DNA from: Acidimicrobiaceae bacterium
GTDB lineage: Bacteria > Actinomycetota > Acidimicrobiia > Acidimicrobiales > Aldehydirespiratoraceae
Assembly (NCBI GenBank): GCA_009842325.1
Contig: VYFQ01000013.1
Location: 1-45,589, forward strand
DNA length: 45,589 nt
Direction of reading: 5' to 3'
Below, one piece after another: positions 8,949 through 16,762 of this stretch. The notes under the pieces were generated by a model. It saw nothing but the letters and a program-made list of their open reading frames with translations, was not told the origin of the DNA and did not search any database. Both the position numbers and the translations under genes were made by a program. The stretch's first letter is position 1. Each line of letters opens with the position of its first letter.

Positions 8949-10403
8949 ATGGGTACCGAACCTGACCTCCTCGTGCTCGGCCGGCGCCTGCGCCACGTCC
9001 GCCGCACCCGGGGCCTCACCCTCGCTGACCTGGCTGAGCGCACCGGGCGGCCGCCGGCCTACCTGTCGCGGCTTGAGAACGGGAGGGTCGAGCCCCGCCT
9101 CGGCGTGCTCAGCGATCTCGCCGAGGCGCTCGACACCACCACGGCCGACCTTCTCGAAGACGCCCCACCGGACCGCCGCGCCGAACTCGAGTTGGAACTG
9201 CTGCGAGCTCAGGACCACCCGGCCTACGCGGAGCTCGGGCTGCCGCCGCTCAAGCCGTCCAGACGGCTCAGCGACGAGGTCCTCGAGCACCTGGCGGGCC
9301 TGAGCCGCGCCGTCTGCGAACGGGTCGCCCCGGTCGACACCACCGAGAGCGCCCGGAGGGCCAACTCGGAGCTGCGCGGTGAGATGCGCGACCGGAACAA
9401 CTACTTCACCGATATCGAGCAGATCGCGGCTGAGGGGCTGGCCCGCGCTGGATACCCAGGTTCCGGCCCGATCAGCGAGCGGGTGCTCACCGAGCTCGTG
9501 AGCAGCTACGGCTTCCGCATAGAGCGAGTCGCCGGCCTGCCCCGCACGGCCCGCTCTATCACCGACACTCGCGACCGGGTGATCTTCATCGGCGACCAGG
9601 ACGACCTGAAGGTGCGACAGGCCCGTTCCGTGGTGCTTCAGACGCTCGGACACTTCGCGCTGGAGCACTCCGACACGTCAGACTTCGGCGACTACCTCCG
9701 CCAGCGCATCGAATCCAACTACTTCTCGGCCGCCGTCCTCGCCCCCGAGGCGCCCGCGGTGGAGCTGCTGAGCGAGGCGAAACGCCAGGGCGACATCAGC
9801 GTCGAGGACCTCAAGGAGACGTTCTACATCTCCTACGAGATGGCAGCCCACCGCTTCACGAACCTGGCCACCGTCCACCTGGGCGTTCCCGTCCACTTCC
9901 TGCGTACCGACGCCGAAGGCGTGATCACCAAGGCGTACGAGAACGACGGGCTTCCGTTCCCGGTGACCTCCGACGGGGGACTGGAGGGAGAGCGGGTTCC
10001 CCGCCAGTGGGGGGCCCGGCAAGCCTGGGGAGCCGAGGGGCACTTCCTGTTGCACGAGCAGTACACGGTGCTCGACGTGGGCGAGTACTTCTGCATCACC
10101 TACATAGAGACCGAGCACGATCGCTACCCCTATGCGATCACGCTGGGCACGACGGTCGAGCACGCCCAGCACTTTCGCGGCTCCGAGACGCTGCGGCGTG
10201 AGCACGCACGCTCCCGGGACGTGGAGCCCGACCCCCGGCTCGTGCGCGACTGGGAGAGCGTGGCCTGGCCGTCGGCGGCCGAGCGCAGCCATGTGCTGTC
10301 GGCACTGCCGCCATCGCAGCGCTCCTTCGTGCCGTTCCCCGGCATCGACCTGCTCGACGTCTACCGCTTCCTGGACCGGCAGAGGCGCCGCCGAAACAGC
10401 TAG
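8949..10403 (+). CDS. RamB-like XRE-family regulator with IrrE/ImmA-like domain
   Basis: A 484-residue regulator. An XRE helix-turn-helix fills about residues 7-65 ([26 protein letters not shown]). The central ~250 residues resemble the IrrE/ImmA N-terminal-like region, though the metal site reads [10 protein letters not shown] instead of a full HExxH. The C-terminal ~150 residues form the DUF2083-type ligand domain of short-chain acyl-CoA/acetate regulators. This order is that of RamB, which controls acetate and glyoxylate genes in Corynebacterium and Mycobacterium, and the gene is divergent from aceA. The ATG at 8949 (MGTEPDLL) is chosen; an in-frame extension to 8844 would run through the operator region. 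A probable repressor of aceA and itself, relieved or enhanced by carbon source (inference). Confidence 0.85.
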   Translation: MGTEPDLLVLGRRLRHVRRTRGLTLADLAERTGRPPAYLSRLENGRVEPRLGVLSDLAEALDTTTADLLEDAPPDRRAELELELLRAQDHPAYAELGLPPLKPSRRLSDEVLEHLAGLSRAVCERVAPVDTTESARRANSELRGEMRDRNNYFTDIEQIAAEGLARAGYPGSGPISERVLTELVSSYGFRIERVAGLPRTARSITDTRDRVIFIGDQDDLKVRQARSVVLQTLGHFALEHSDTSDFGDYLRQRIESNYFSAAVLAPEAPAVELLSEAKRQGDISVEDLKETFYISYEMAAHRFTNLATVHLGVPVHFLRTDAEGVITKAYENDGLPFPVTSDGGLEGERVPRQWGARQAWGAEGHFLLHEQYTVLDVGEYFCITYIETEHDRYPYAITLGTTVEHAQHFRGSETLRREHARSRDVEPDPRLVRDWESVAWPSAAERSHVLSALPPSQRSFVPFPGIDLLDVYRFLDRQRRRRNS

Positions 10404-10453
10404 GGCTCGCTGGCGCACGGTCTCGTCGTGTAGCCTCAGCCCTGACACAGCGC

Positions 10454-11416
10454 ATGCCTGAGACCGCCGCCACCATCCGCGTCCCCGCCAACCACCTGCT
10501 CGGGCCTCTGGTGGGCGAGCACGATGCGAACCTCCGCCAGCTTGAGAGCGCCTTCCCCGGCAGCCGCATCCATCTGAGGGGCAACGAGGTGAGCGTCCTC
10601 GGCGACGAGGCCGAGACCGTCGCCCGGGCGTTCGAGGAGTTGATCCTGCTTCTTGAGCACGGGCAGCGCCTCGACGTCCGTACCATCGACCGCACGATCG
10701 ACATGGTGCGCAGCAACGTTCGAGCCTCGGAGGTCCTGACCCACGATGTGCTGCGAACGGCCGGAGGGCGGGTTGTGCGCCCGAAGTCGGCTGGACAGAA
10801 GCGCTACACCGACGTGATGGGCCAGAGCATCATCACCTTCGGGATCGGGCCGGCCGGAACGGGCAAGAGTTGGCTAGCGGTGGCCATGGCCGTGCGGGCG
10901 CTCAACGACGGCGAGGTGACCCGCATCATCCTTACCCGCCCCGCGGTCGAGGCGGGGGAGAGGCTGGGATTCCTCCCCGGCGACCTGATGGCCAAGGTCG
11001 ATCCCTACCTGCGCCCCCTCTACGACGCGCTGTACGACATGGTGGGCAGCGAGGGAATGGAGCGGCTTCTAGAGCGAGGAGCTGTCGAGGTGGCGCCGCT
11101 GGCGTTCATGCGGGGCCGCACGCTCAATTCGAGCTTCATCATCCTCGACGAGGCCCAGAACACCACCCCCGAGCAGATGAAGATGTTCCTGACCCGCATC
11201 GGCTTCGGCTCCCGAGCTGTGGTCACCGGCGATGTCACCCAGGTGGACGTGGACGGCGGGCGCAGCGGCCTGGCGGGCATCGAGGAGCTGCTTGGAGGCA
11301 TCGAGGGCATCGGGTTCGTCCATCTGAGCAGCCGCGACGTCGTTCGTCACCGCATCGTCGCCGACATCGTCACTGCCTACGACCGGGTCGGTCTCACGCG
11401 CGGAGACTCCGCCTAG
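10454..11416 (+). CDS. phoH: PhoH-family ATPase
   Basis: A 320-residue PhoH-like protein: an N-terminal KH-like segment (about residues 10-70), then the P-loop GPAGTGKS (132-139), [18 protein letters not shown], the Walker B region [28 protein letters not shown] and TGDVTQVD. The family binds ATP and is implicated in RNA metabolism with YbeY. The stop codon at 11414-11416 is followed at once by the ybeY ATG, as in many bacteria. A -10-like TAGCCT at 10431-10436 would give a leader of about 10 nt and no Shine-Dalgarno sequence is seen. It is the first gene of an eight-gene core cluster reaching dnaG. Confidence 0.95.
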   Translation: MPETAATIRVPANHLLGPLVGEHDANLRQLESAFPGSRIHLRGNEVSVLGDEAETVARAFEELILLLEHGQRLDVRTIDRTIDMVRSNVRASEVLTHDVLRTAGGRVVRPKSAGQKRYTDVMGQSIITFGIGPAGTGKSWLAVAMAVRALNDGEVTRIILTRPAVEAGERLGFLPGDLMAKVDPYLRPLYDALYDMVGSEGMERLLERGAVEVAPLAFMRGRTLNSSFIILDEAQNTTPEQMKMFLTRIGFGSRAVVTGDVTQVDVDGGRSGLAGIEELLGGIEGIGFVHLSSRDVVRHRIVADIVTAYDRVGLTRGDSA

Positions 11417-11932
11417 ATGGTGCCTGCGTCCTCCCCGGACGAGCCTGCCTGCGGAGCGGTGGTCCGCGCCTTCGACGAGACGTCCGGTCCGGCGGCAGGA
11501 AACGACCCGGTCGACACCGGGCGCTGGGCGAGGCTGGCCCGGGCCGTGCTGCGCGACGAGGGGGTCGGGTCCGGCGAGCTGGGCCTGCGGTTCGTGGACT
11601 CGGGTGCCATGGCTGAACTCAACCTGGCCCACATGGGCACGCCCGGACCCACCGACGTCCTCGCCTTTCCGATAGACGGCGGCCACGGCGGCGCGCCCGC
11701 ATCCGAACCGACCGTGCTACTGGGCGACGTTGTGGTCTGTCCCGAATACGCGTCACGGACCAACGGCGACCCTGCTGCGTCGGGCAACCCCCGGCCCGCC
11801 GACGAGTTGGCCCTGCTGGTCGTGCACGGCGTGCTGCACGTACTGGGATACGACCACGCCCGCGAAGCGGAGGCCGTAGCCATGCAGACCCGCGAACAGC
11901 AGCTCTTGGCTGCACACCACCGACAACCGTGA
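11417..11932 (+). CDS. ybeY: Endoribonuclease YbeY (16S rRNA maturation)
   Basis: A 171-residue metalloprotein with the defining zinc motif HGVLHVLGYDH (His137, His141, His147). TDVLAFP near residue 80 and LLGDVVVCPEYA near 101 are further conserved YbeY blocks. The family acts in 16S rRNA 3'-end processing and ribosome quality control. The N-terminal ~25 residues are acidic and low in complexity, longer than in E. coli YbeY. The start abuts the phoH stop codon; the next gene overlaps by GTGA. Confidence 0.95.
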   Translation: MVPASSPDEPACGAVVRAFDETSGPAAGNDPVDTGRWARLARAVLRDEGVGSGELGLRFVDSGAMAELNLAHMGTPGPTDVLAFPIDGGHGGAPASEPTVLLGDVVVCPEYASRTNGDPAASGNPRPADELALLVVHGVLHVLGYDHAREAEAVAMQTREQQLLAAHHRQP

Positions 11933-12768
11933 CCAGCCAGAACGAGCCCGGTGCCGGCCAGATGTCGCGTCGTGTTCGGAGACGGGTCGCGCGGGTGAGG
12001 AACGGGGCGCCACCGGTCAGCGAAGACGAGTTGATCGCCCTCACCGACGCCGCGGCTGAGGCTGACACCATCGAGGACGCCGAGCGCGACATGATTGCTT
12101 CCGCGCTTGCCTTGGACCGCACCGTGGTTCGCGAGGTCATGGCGCCCCGTGCCGACATGGTCACCGTCGACGCAGACATGACGGTGACCGCCTCGCTCGA
12201 GATAGCCATCAGCCGCGGCCTCAGCCGTCTGCCGGTGTGCCGGAACGACATCGATGACGTCGTGGGCGTCGTGCTGCTGAAGGATCTGGCCCGTACCGAG
12301 CGCTCGGGCGGCGGCGACCGTCCCGTCCATGAGTCGATGCGCCGCGCCATGTTCGTGCCCGAGACCAAGCGGGTGGACGAGCTGCTCTCCGAGATGCGCA
12401 CCGCCGGAGGGCATCTGGCCATTGTCGTCGACGAGTACGGGGGCACGGCCGGGCTCGTCACCCTCGAAGACCTCGTCGAGGAGCTGGTGGGGGAGATCGT
12501 CGATGAGTTCGACTTGCCCGAGCCGCTCATGGAGCCCCTCGCCGGCGGCGAGGCGCTGGTGCACGGCCGCATGCCGGTCGATCAGCTGAACACCCTCGTC
12601 GGAGCGGCCTTGCCCGACGATGACTGGGACACCGTCGGCGGCCTGATCTTCAGCACGCTGGGCCATGTGCCCGAAGTGGGCGAGACGGTGGAGGTCGACG
12701 GCCTCAGGCTGCGGGTGGAGCACATGGAGGGCCGCCGCATCACCCGGGTGAGGCTCACCCGGACGTGA
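11929..12768 (+). CDS. CBS-pair / CorC_HlyC domain protein (hemolysin-C/CorC family, no membrane domain)
   Basis: A 279-residue protein with two CBS domains (MAPRADMVTVDADMTV onward, about residues 65-190) and a C-terminal CorC_HlyC transporter-associated domain (VHGRMPVDQLNTLVG onward). VVDEYGGTAGLVTLEDLVEELVGEI is the family signature. Many actinobacterial homologues carry an N-terminal DUF21 membrane domain; this one lacks it, like E. coli CorC, and has a basic N terminus instead. The role in metal or ion homeostasis is known only loosely for the family. Starts GTG at 11929 within the ybeY stop (GTGA) and ends within the era start (GTGA), so three genes are coupled. Confidence 0.88.
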   Translation: MTSQNEPGAGQMSRRVRRRVARVRNGAPPVSEDELIALTDAAAEADTIEDAERDMIASALALDRTVVREVMAPRADMVTVDADMTVTASLEIAISRGLSRLPVCRNDIDDVVGVVLLKDLARTERSGGGDRPVHESMRRAMFVPETKRVDELLSEMRTAGGHLAIVVDEYGGTAGLVTLEDLVEELVGEIVDEFDLPEPLMEPLAGGEALVHGRMPVDQLNTLVGAALPDDDWDTVGGLIFSTLGHVPEVGETVEVDGLRLRVEHMEGRRITRVRLTRT

Positions 12769-13721
12769 AGCATCCCGAGGCCGAGCGCAGCGAGGCCGCG
12801 GGACCGAGCGGCCCGCGAGCGCAGCGAGGGGGAGCGGGAGACACGGCCCGAGCGGCCCGGGAGCGCAGCGAGCATGAGCGGAAGACACAGCCCGAGTCGG
12901 GCTCGCATCGGTGCGGCATCGTCGGGCTGGCGGGACGCCCCAATGCGGGCAAGTCGACGCTGATCAACAGGATCGTCGGGCAGAAGGTGTCGATCGTCTC
13001 GGACAAGCCCCAGACCACCCGCACCGAGTTGCGGGGGGTGCTCACCCGTCGTGACGCCCAAGTGATCCTGGTCGACACGCCCGGCATACACAAGCCTCGC
13101 ACCGCACTCGGGCGCCGGATGAACGCCGCCGCCAACGAGGCGCTGCACGGAATCGACGTGACATGCCTGGTGATCGACGCATCGGCTCCCTACGGCCGCG
13201 GCGACGCCTTCATCGCCCGGTCGCTGCCGGCGGACTCCGTTGTGGTCGTGACCAAGGCCGACCTGGTGGGACCTCAGGCGATGCTGGAACAGCTCGCCGC
13301 CCTTTCAGAGTTGGACTTCGAGGCGTACTTCCCGGTGAGCGGACGCACCGGCCAGGGTGTGGAGGCGCTGGTGGAGCACCTCGTGGGCCGCCTGCCCGAG
13401 GGCCCGGCCCTCTACCCGCGAGGCACCGTCTCGGACGCTCCGGAGGCCTTCCGGGTGGCCGAGTTGGTGCGGGAACAGCTCCTGGCCGCCACACGCGACG
13501 AGCTGCCCCATTCGATCGCGACCCGGGTGACCGAATGGGATTGGCCCCTGATCCGCTGCGAGATCATCGTTGAGCGCCCCTCCCAGAAGGCGATCGTGAT
13601 CGGCAGGGGCGGATCGATGCTCAAAGCGGTCGGGACGGCGGTGCGCTCGCAGCTCCCTGAGGGCGCCTACCTGCAGCTCGCAGTCAGAGTCGACAAGAAC
13701 TGGCAGCGACGCGCCGGATAA
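12765..13721 (+). CDS. era: GTPase Era, with repeat-encoded N-terminal extension
   Basis: A 318-residue Era GTPase for 16S rRNA and 30S assembly. G1 is GRPNAGKS (57-64), effector loop SDKPQTTR, G3 DTPG, G4 TKAD; the C-terminal KH domain carries KAIVIGRGGSMLKAVG. In E. coli Era the G1 motif starts near residue 15; here about 42 extra residues precede it. That extension is encoded by two units of the interspersed repeat (12792-12882). I translated the stretch: between the GTG at 12765 and G1 there is no ATG, GTG or TTG in frame, so either the extension is made or initiation is non-canonical. The GTG overlaps the upstream stop as GTGA. The extension is Arg/Glu/Ala-rich and probably disordered. 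Confidence 0.93.
   Translation: MKHPEAERSEAAGPSGPRAQRGGAGDTARAARERSEHERKTQPESGSHRCGIVGLAGRPNAGKSTLINRIVGQKVSIVSDKPQTTRTELRGVLTRRDAQVILVDTPGIHKPRTALGRRMNAAANEALHGIDVTCLVIDASAPYGRGDAFIARSLPADSVVVVTKADLVGPQAMLEQLAALSELDFEAYFPVSGRTGQGVEALVEHLVGRLPEGPALYPRGTVSDAPEAFRVAELVREQLLAATRDELPHSIATRVTEWDWPLIRCEIIVERPSQKAIVIGRGGSMLKAVGTAVRSQLPEGAYLQLAVRVDKNWQRRAG
12792..12882 (+). repeat. Interspersed repeat, diverged double copy B inside era
   Basis: Two units in tandem, 12792-12839 and 12841-12882, both on the plus strand. They share the core CGAGCGGCCCG...GAGCGCAGCGA and the terminal GAGCGGGAGACAC/GAGCGGAAGACAC with the copies at 2908, 15279 and 21441. Here the repeat is read through as protein (ARAARERSEHERKT). 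Confidence 0.8.
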
Positions 13722-13748
13722 GGCGCGCCACGTCGGCGGGTCACGCGG

Positions 13749-13761
13749 TAGCTTCAGAGTA
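13749..13761 (+). promoter_or_regulatory. -10 box for leaderless uppS mRNA
   Basis: TAGCTT at 13749-13754, then 7 nt, then the ATG of uppS at 13762. This TAnnnT-plus-7 spacing puts the transcription start on the start codon. No Shine-Dalgarno sequence is present. Confidence 0.55.
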
Positions 13762-14541
13762 ATGATCACTGCGGCGTTGGACTTGGACCGCGTCCCCTCG
13801 CACGTCGCGTGCGTGATGGACGGCAACGGGCGCTGGGCCCAGTCCCGGGGCCTGCCCCGCACCGAGGGTCACAGGGCTGGCGAGGAGGCGCTGTTCGACG
13901 TGGTGGACGGGGCTCTCGACATCGGTGTCGAGTGGCTCACCGTCTACGCGTTCAGTACTGAGAATTGGCGACGCCCACCCGACGAGGTCCGCTTCCTGCT
14001 CGAATTCAACGAGGACATCCTGCTGAGGCGCCGGGACGACCTGCACGAGAGGGGCGTGCGGATCCGGTTCGTGGGCCGCCGCGACCGCCGGGTGCCCAAG
14101 AAGCTGATCCAGCTCATGGACGACGCAGTGGAGCTGACCAGGCGCAACCGCCGGATGACCTTCACCATCGCCTTCAACTACGGCGGGCGGGCGGAGATCG
14201 TCGACGCGGTCAGGGCGGTCGTCAACTCCGGCATATCAGCCGACAGGATCACCGAGCGCACGATCGCCTGCCGCCTCTACGACCCCGAGATGCCGGAGCC
14301 CGACCTCATGATCCGCACCTCCGGGGAGTGCCGCACCTCCAACTTCCTGCTCTGGGAGCTGGCCTACAGCGAGCTGTACTTCACCGACACGGCGTGGCCC
14401 GACTTCCGCCGCGGGGACCTCTATGAGGCGATAAGGGTCTACCAGGAGCGCGAGCGGCGGTTCGGGCGGGTCTCGCCCAACGGCGCGAGCGCGGCCATCA
14501 CGTCCAACGGCGACGGCAAGAGGCGAGACAGCCCGGGCTAG
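13762..14541 (+). CDS. uppS: Isoprenyl (undecaprenyl/decaprenyl) diphosphate synthase, cis type
   Basis: A 259-residue cis-prenyltransferase that would make the polyprenyl carrier lipid for cell-wall synthesis. MDGNGRWAQSRGLPRTEGHRAG holds the catalytic Asp20 and the diphosphate-binding residues; the family core YAFSTENWRRPPDEV, FTIAFNYGGRAEIVDA, PDLMIRTSGECRTSNFLLWELAYSELYF and WPDFRRGDL are all present. Product chain length cannot be told from sequence by eye. It lies between era and recO, the common actinobacterial order, and has its own leaderless-type promoter. Confidence 0.96.
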   Translation: MITAALDLDRVPSHVACVMDGNGRWAQSRGLPRTEGHRAGEEALFDVVDGALDIGVEWLTVYAFSTENWRRPPDEVRFLLEFNEDILLRRRDDLHERGVRIRFVGRRDRRVPKKLIQLMDDAVELTRRNRRMTFTIAFNYGGRAEIVDAVRAVVNSGISADRITERTIACRLYDPEMPEPDLMIRTSGECRTSNFLLWELAYSELYFTDTAWPDFRRGDLYEAIRVYQERERRFGRVSPNGASAAITSNGDGKRRDSPG

Positions 14542-14545
14542 GGCG

Positions 14546-15265
14546 ATGAGCCTCTACCGCGACGAGGCGGTGGTGCTGCGCACCTGGAAGCTGGGCGAGG
14601 CGGACCGCATCGTGAACTTGCACACACTGGCTCATGGCAAGGTCCGCGCCGTGGCCAAGGGGGTGCGGCGCACCCGCTCGAAGTTCGGCGCCCGCCTGGA
14701 GCCGGCCTGCCACGTGGCGGTGCAGCTGTACCGAGGTCGCGGCGAGCTCGACACTCTCACCCAGGCTGAGACCATCGACCGCTTCACGAGCCTCCGGTCC
14801 GACCCCGACAGCTTCGCCCGAGCCTCCGCCATGCTGGAGGCCGTCGATCATCTGGCGCCCGAGACCGGAGGCGACCCTGACCGCCATGTGATGCTCGTCC
14901 GGGCCCTGACCACGCTGGACCGCGTCGACAGCGAGTTGGTCGTGGCGGGTTTCTTCTTGAAGCTGCTGGCTCTGGAGGGCGTGCAGCCCGAGCTCGGCAG
15001 CTGCGTGGCCTGTGGAGCGGGCGAGCCTTTCGAGGCTCTCGACATAGAAGCCGGCGGGGTGCTGTGCCACCGGTGCCGCCATGGCCGGCCGATCAGCCGG
15101 GAAGCCCTGGAGATGCTCCGCCAGATCCTCGGCGGCCAGCTGGGAGCGGCATTGCGCCGGCCGGCCGACGACGCCACCGCCGAGGTGACGGCCATCGCCA
15201 CGGCGGCGATCGAGTCCCATCTGGAGCGGCGGCTGCGATCGGTGACCGTGCTGGACCGCCACTAG
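14546..15265 (+). CDS. recO: DNA repair protein RecO
   Basis: A 239-residue RecO. The N-terminal OB fold begins SLYRDEAVVLRTWKLGEADRIV and continues RAVAKGVRRTRSKFGARLEP. The C-terminal helical domain carries a zinc finger CVACG...CHRC (Cys153, Cys156, Cys174, Cys177), present in many but not all RecO proteins. RecO loads RecA onto SSB-coated DNA with RecR/RecF. The start is 4 nt after the uppS stop codon, so the two are probably co-transcribed. Confidence 0.93.
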   Translation: MSLYRDEAVVLRTWKLGEADRIVNLHTLAHGKVRAVAKGVRRTRSKFGARLEPACHVAVQLYRGRGELDTLTQAETIDRFTSLRSDPDSFARASAMLEAVDHLAPETGGDPDRHVMLVRALTTLDRVDSELVVAGFFLKLLALEGVQPELGSCVACGAGEPFEALDIEAGGVLCHRCRHGRPISREALEMLRQILGGQLGAALRRPADDATAEVTAIATAAIESHLERRLRSVTVLDRH

Positions 15266-15278
15266 AGGCCGAGCTTGC

Positions 15279-15325
15279 GAGGCCGTGGCCCGAGCGGCCC
15301 GTGAGCGGAGCGAACAAGAGCGGGA
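15279..15325 (+). repeat. Interspersed 47-nt repeat, copy C
   Basis: One full unit on the plus strand between recO and the glycyl-tRNA synthetase gene. It differs from copy A at about two positions (for example GAGCGGAGCGA for GAGCGCAGCGA). An open frame in phase with the synthetase runs through it, which can mislead start calling. Confidence 0.85.
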
Positions 15326-15372
15326 GACACGGCTGCGCCGCGAGGCGGTGACTGCCTGTCCACGTTGCCGCT

Positions 15373-15386
15373 TAGCCTTGGCGTCT
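15373..15386 (+). promoter_or_regulatory. -10 box for leaderless glycyl-tRNA synthetase mRNA
   Basis: TAGCCT at 15373-15378 followed by 8 nt and the GTG at 15387. It supports the short start over in-frame starts at 15285 and 15348. Confidence 0.5.
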
Positions 15387-16709
15387 GTGACTGAGTCCCG
15401 CCCTAGCCCTGAGTTGTTCGACGCGATCGTCAACCTCTGCGTGCGGCGCGGCTTCGTGTTCCGCTCCGCGGAGATCTACGGCGGCTTCCGTTCGGCCTAC
15501 GACTACGGGCCGCTGGGAGTGCTGCTGCTGCGCAATGTCAAAGAGCAGTGGTGGAAATCGATGGTGCAGTTCCGCCACGACGTGGTCGGCCTGGACGCTT
15601 CGATCCTGTCGCCACCCGCGGTGTGGGAGGCCTCCGGCCATCTCGAGAACTTCACCGACCCCATGGTGGACTGCCGCACGTGCGGGCTCCGCTTCCGCGC
15701 CGACAAGCTGGATGACCCCGATGCCTGCCCCGAGAGCGGGGAGCGGTGCCAGTTCACCGAGCCGCGGCAGTTCAATCTGATGTTCGCCACCCACGCCGGG
15801 CCGGTGGCCGACTCCGCGGCGCAGGTCTACCTCCGCCCCGAGACGGCCCAGGGCATGTTCATCAACTTCGCCAACGTGCTGCGAACCAGCCGCAAGAGCC
15901 CGCCGTTCGGTATCGCCCAGATCGGGAAGTCGTTCCGCAACGAGATCACGCCGGGCAACTTCGTGTTCCGCACCCGCGAGTTCGAGCAGATGGAGATGGA
16001 GTACTTCGTCCCGCCGGACGAGGCCACAGCCTGGTTCGAGCACTGGTGCGAGGCCCGCCACCAGTGGTACCTGGACCTGGGCATCGGGGGTGAGAGGCTG
16101 CGGCTGCGGGCCCACGACGACGACGAGCTGAGCCACTACTCGTCGGCCACCTCCGACGTGGAATTCCTGTTCCCCTGGGGCTGGGACGAGCTCGAGGGCA
16201 TCGCCAACCGGGGCGACTACGACCTGCGCTGCCACTCCGAGCACTCCGGGGAGCGCCTCGAGTTCTTCGACCCGGCCACCGGCGAGCACTACGTGCCCCA
16301 TGTGATCGAGCCGGCCGCGGGCGCGACCCGGGCCGCCATGGCGTTCTTGATGGACGCCTACCACACCGAGGTCGTCAACGACGCCGAGCGGGTTGTGCTC
16401 CGGCTCGACCGGCGGCTGGCGCCGTACCAGGTGGCGGTGCTGCCCCTGTCGCGCAAGGACGTGCTGGTGCCGGTGGCGCAGCGGGTGTTCGACCTGCTCA
16501 AGGGCCGCTGGAGCTCAGACTACGACGAGACCCAGGCCATCGGGCGCCGCTACCGGCGCCAGGACGAGATCGGCACGCCGCTGTGCGTGACCGTCGACTT
16601 CGACACCCTCGAGGACGACGCGGTCACGGTGCGCGACCGCGACTCCATGGCCCAGGACAGGGTGAGCATCGACCGGCTCGTCGACTACCTCGCAGACCGG
16701 CTCCAGTAG
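15387..16709 (+). CDS. glyS: Glycyl-tRNA synthetase (dimeric, class II)
   Basis: A 440-residue alpha2-type GlyRS. Recognisable blocks: LCVRRGFVFRSAEIYGGFRSAYDYGPLG at the N terminus, the zinc-type CRTCG...CP segment, LRPETAQGMFINF, the class II motif 2 FGIAQIGKSFRNEITPGNFVFRTREFEQMEMEYF and motif 3 GATRAAMAFLMDAY, then the anticodon-binding domain. GTG at 15387 (TESRPSPELFDAIV) matches the usual family N terminus and sits 8 nt after a -10 box. The frame is open 34 codons further up through the 47-nt repeat, but I think that part is untranslated. Confidence 0.94.
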   Translation: MTESRPSPELFDAIVNLCVRRGFVFRSAEIYGGFRSAYDYGPLGVLLLRNVKEQWWKSMVQFRHDVVGLDASILSPPAVWEASGHLENFTDPMVDCRTCGLRFRADKLDDPDACPESGERCQFTEPRQFNLMFATHAGPVADSAAQVYLRPETAQGMFINFANVLRTSRKSPPFGIAQIGKSFRNEITPGNFVFRTREFEQMEMEYFVPPDEATAWFEHWCEARHQWYLDLGIGGERLRLRAHDDDELSHYSSATSDVEFLFPWGWDELEGIANRGDYDLRCHSEHSGERLEFFDPATGEHYVPHVIEPAAGATRAAMAFLMDAYHTEVVNDAERVVLRLDRRLAPYQVAVLPLSRKDVLVPVAQRVFDLLKGRWSSDYDETQAIGRRYRRQDEIGTPLCVTVDFDTLEDDAVTVRDRDSMAQDRVSIDRLVDYLADRLQ

Positions 16710-16749
16710 TCCATCCGCCGGCGGGCGGATCGGTGTCCGGCGGGACTGG

Positions 16750-16762
16750 TATGTTCGCCCCG
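16750..16762 (+). promoter_or_regulatory. -10 box for leaderless dnaG mRNA
   Basis: TATGTT at 16750-16755, 7 nt, then the ATG at 16763. The alternative upstream ATG (16751) lies inside this box. Confidence 0.55.

Noticed and set aside
11413..12888. 491-codon open frame on the minus strand across ybeY, the CBS gene and the era start
   Set aside because: High-GC shadow of genuine genes; the translation is low in complexity and matches no fold, while the plus strand holds three recognisable families.
15285..15386. Longer glycyl-tRNA synthetase starting in the 47-nt repeat
   Set aside because: Homologous N termini start near 15387 and a -10 box lies just before that codon; unlike era, an alternative start exists.
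14498..15433. Minus-strand frame opposite recO running through repeat copy C
   Set aside because: Shadow of recO; no family features.
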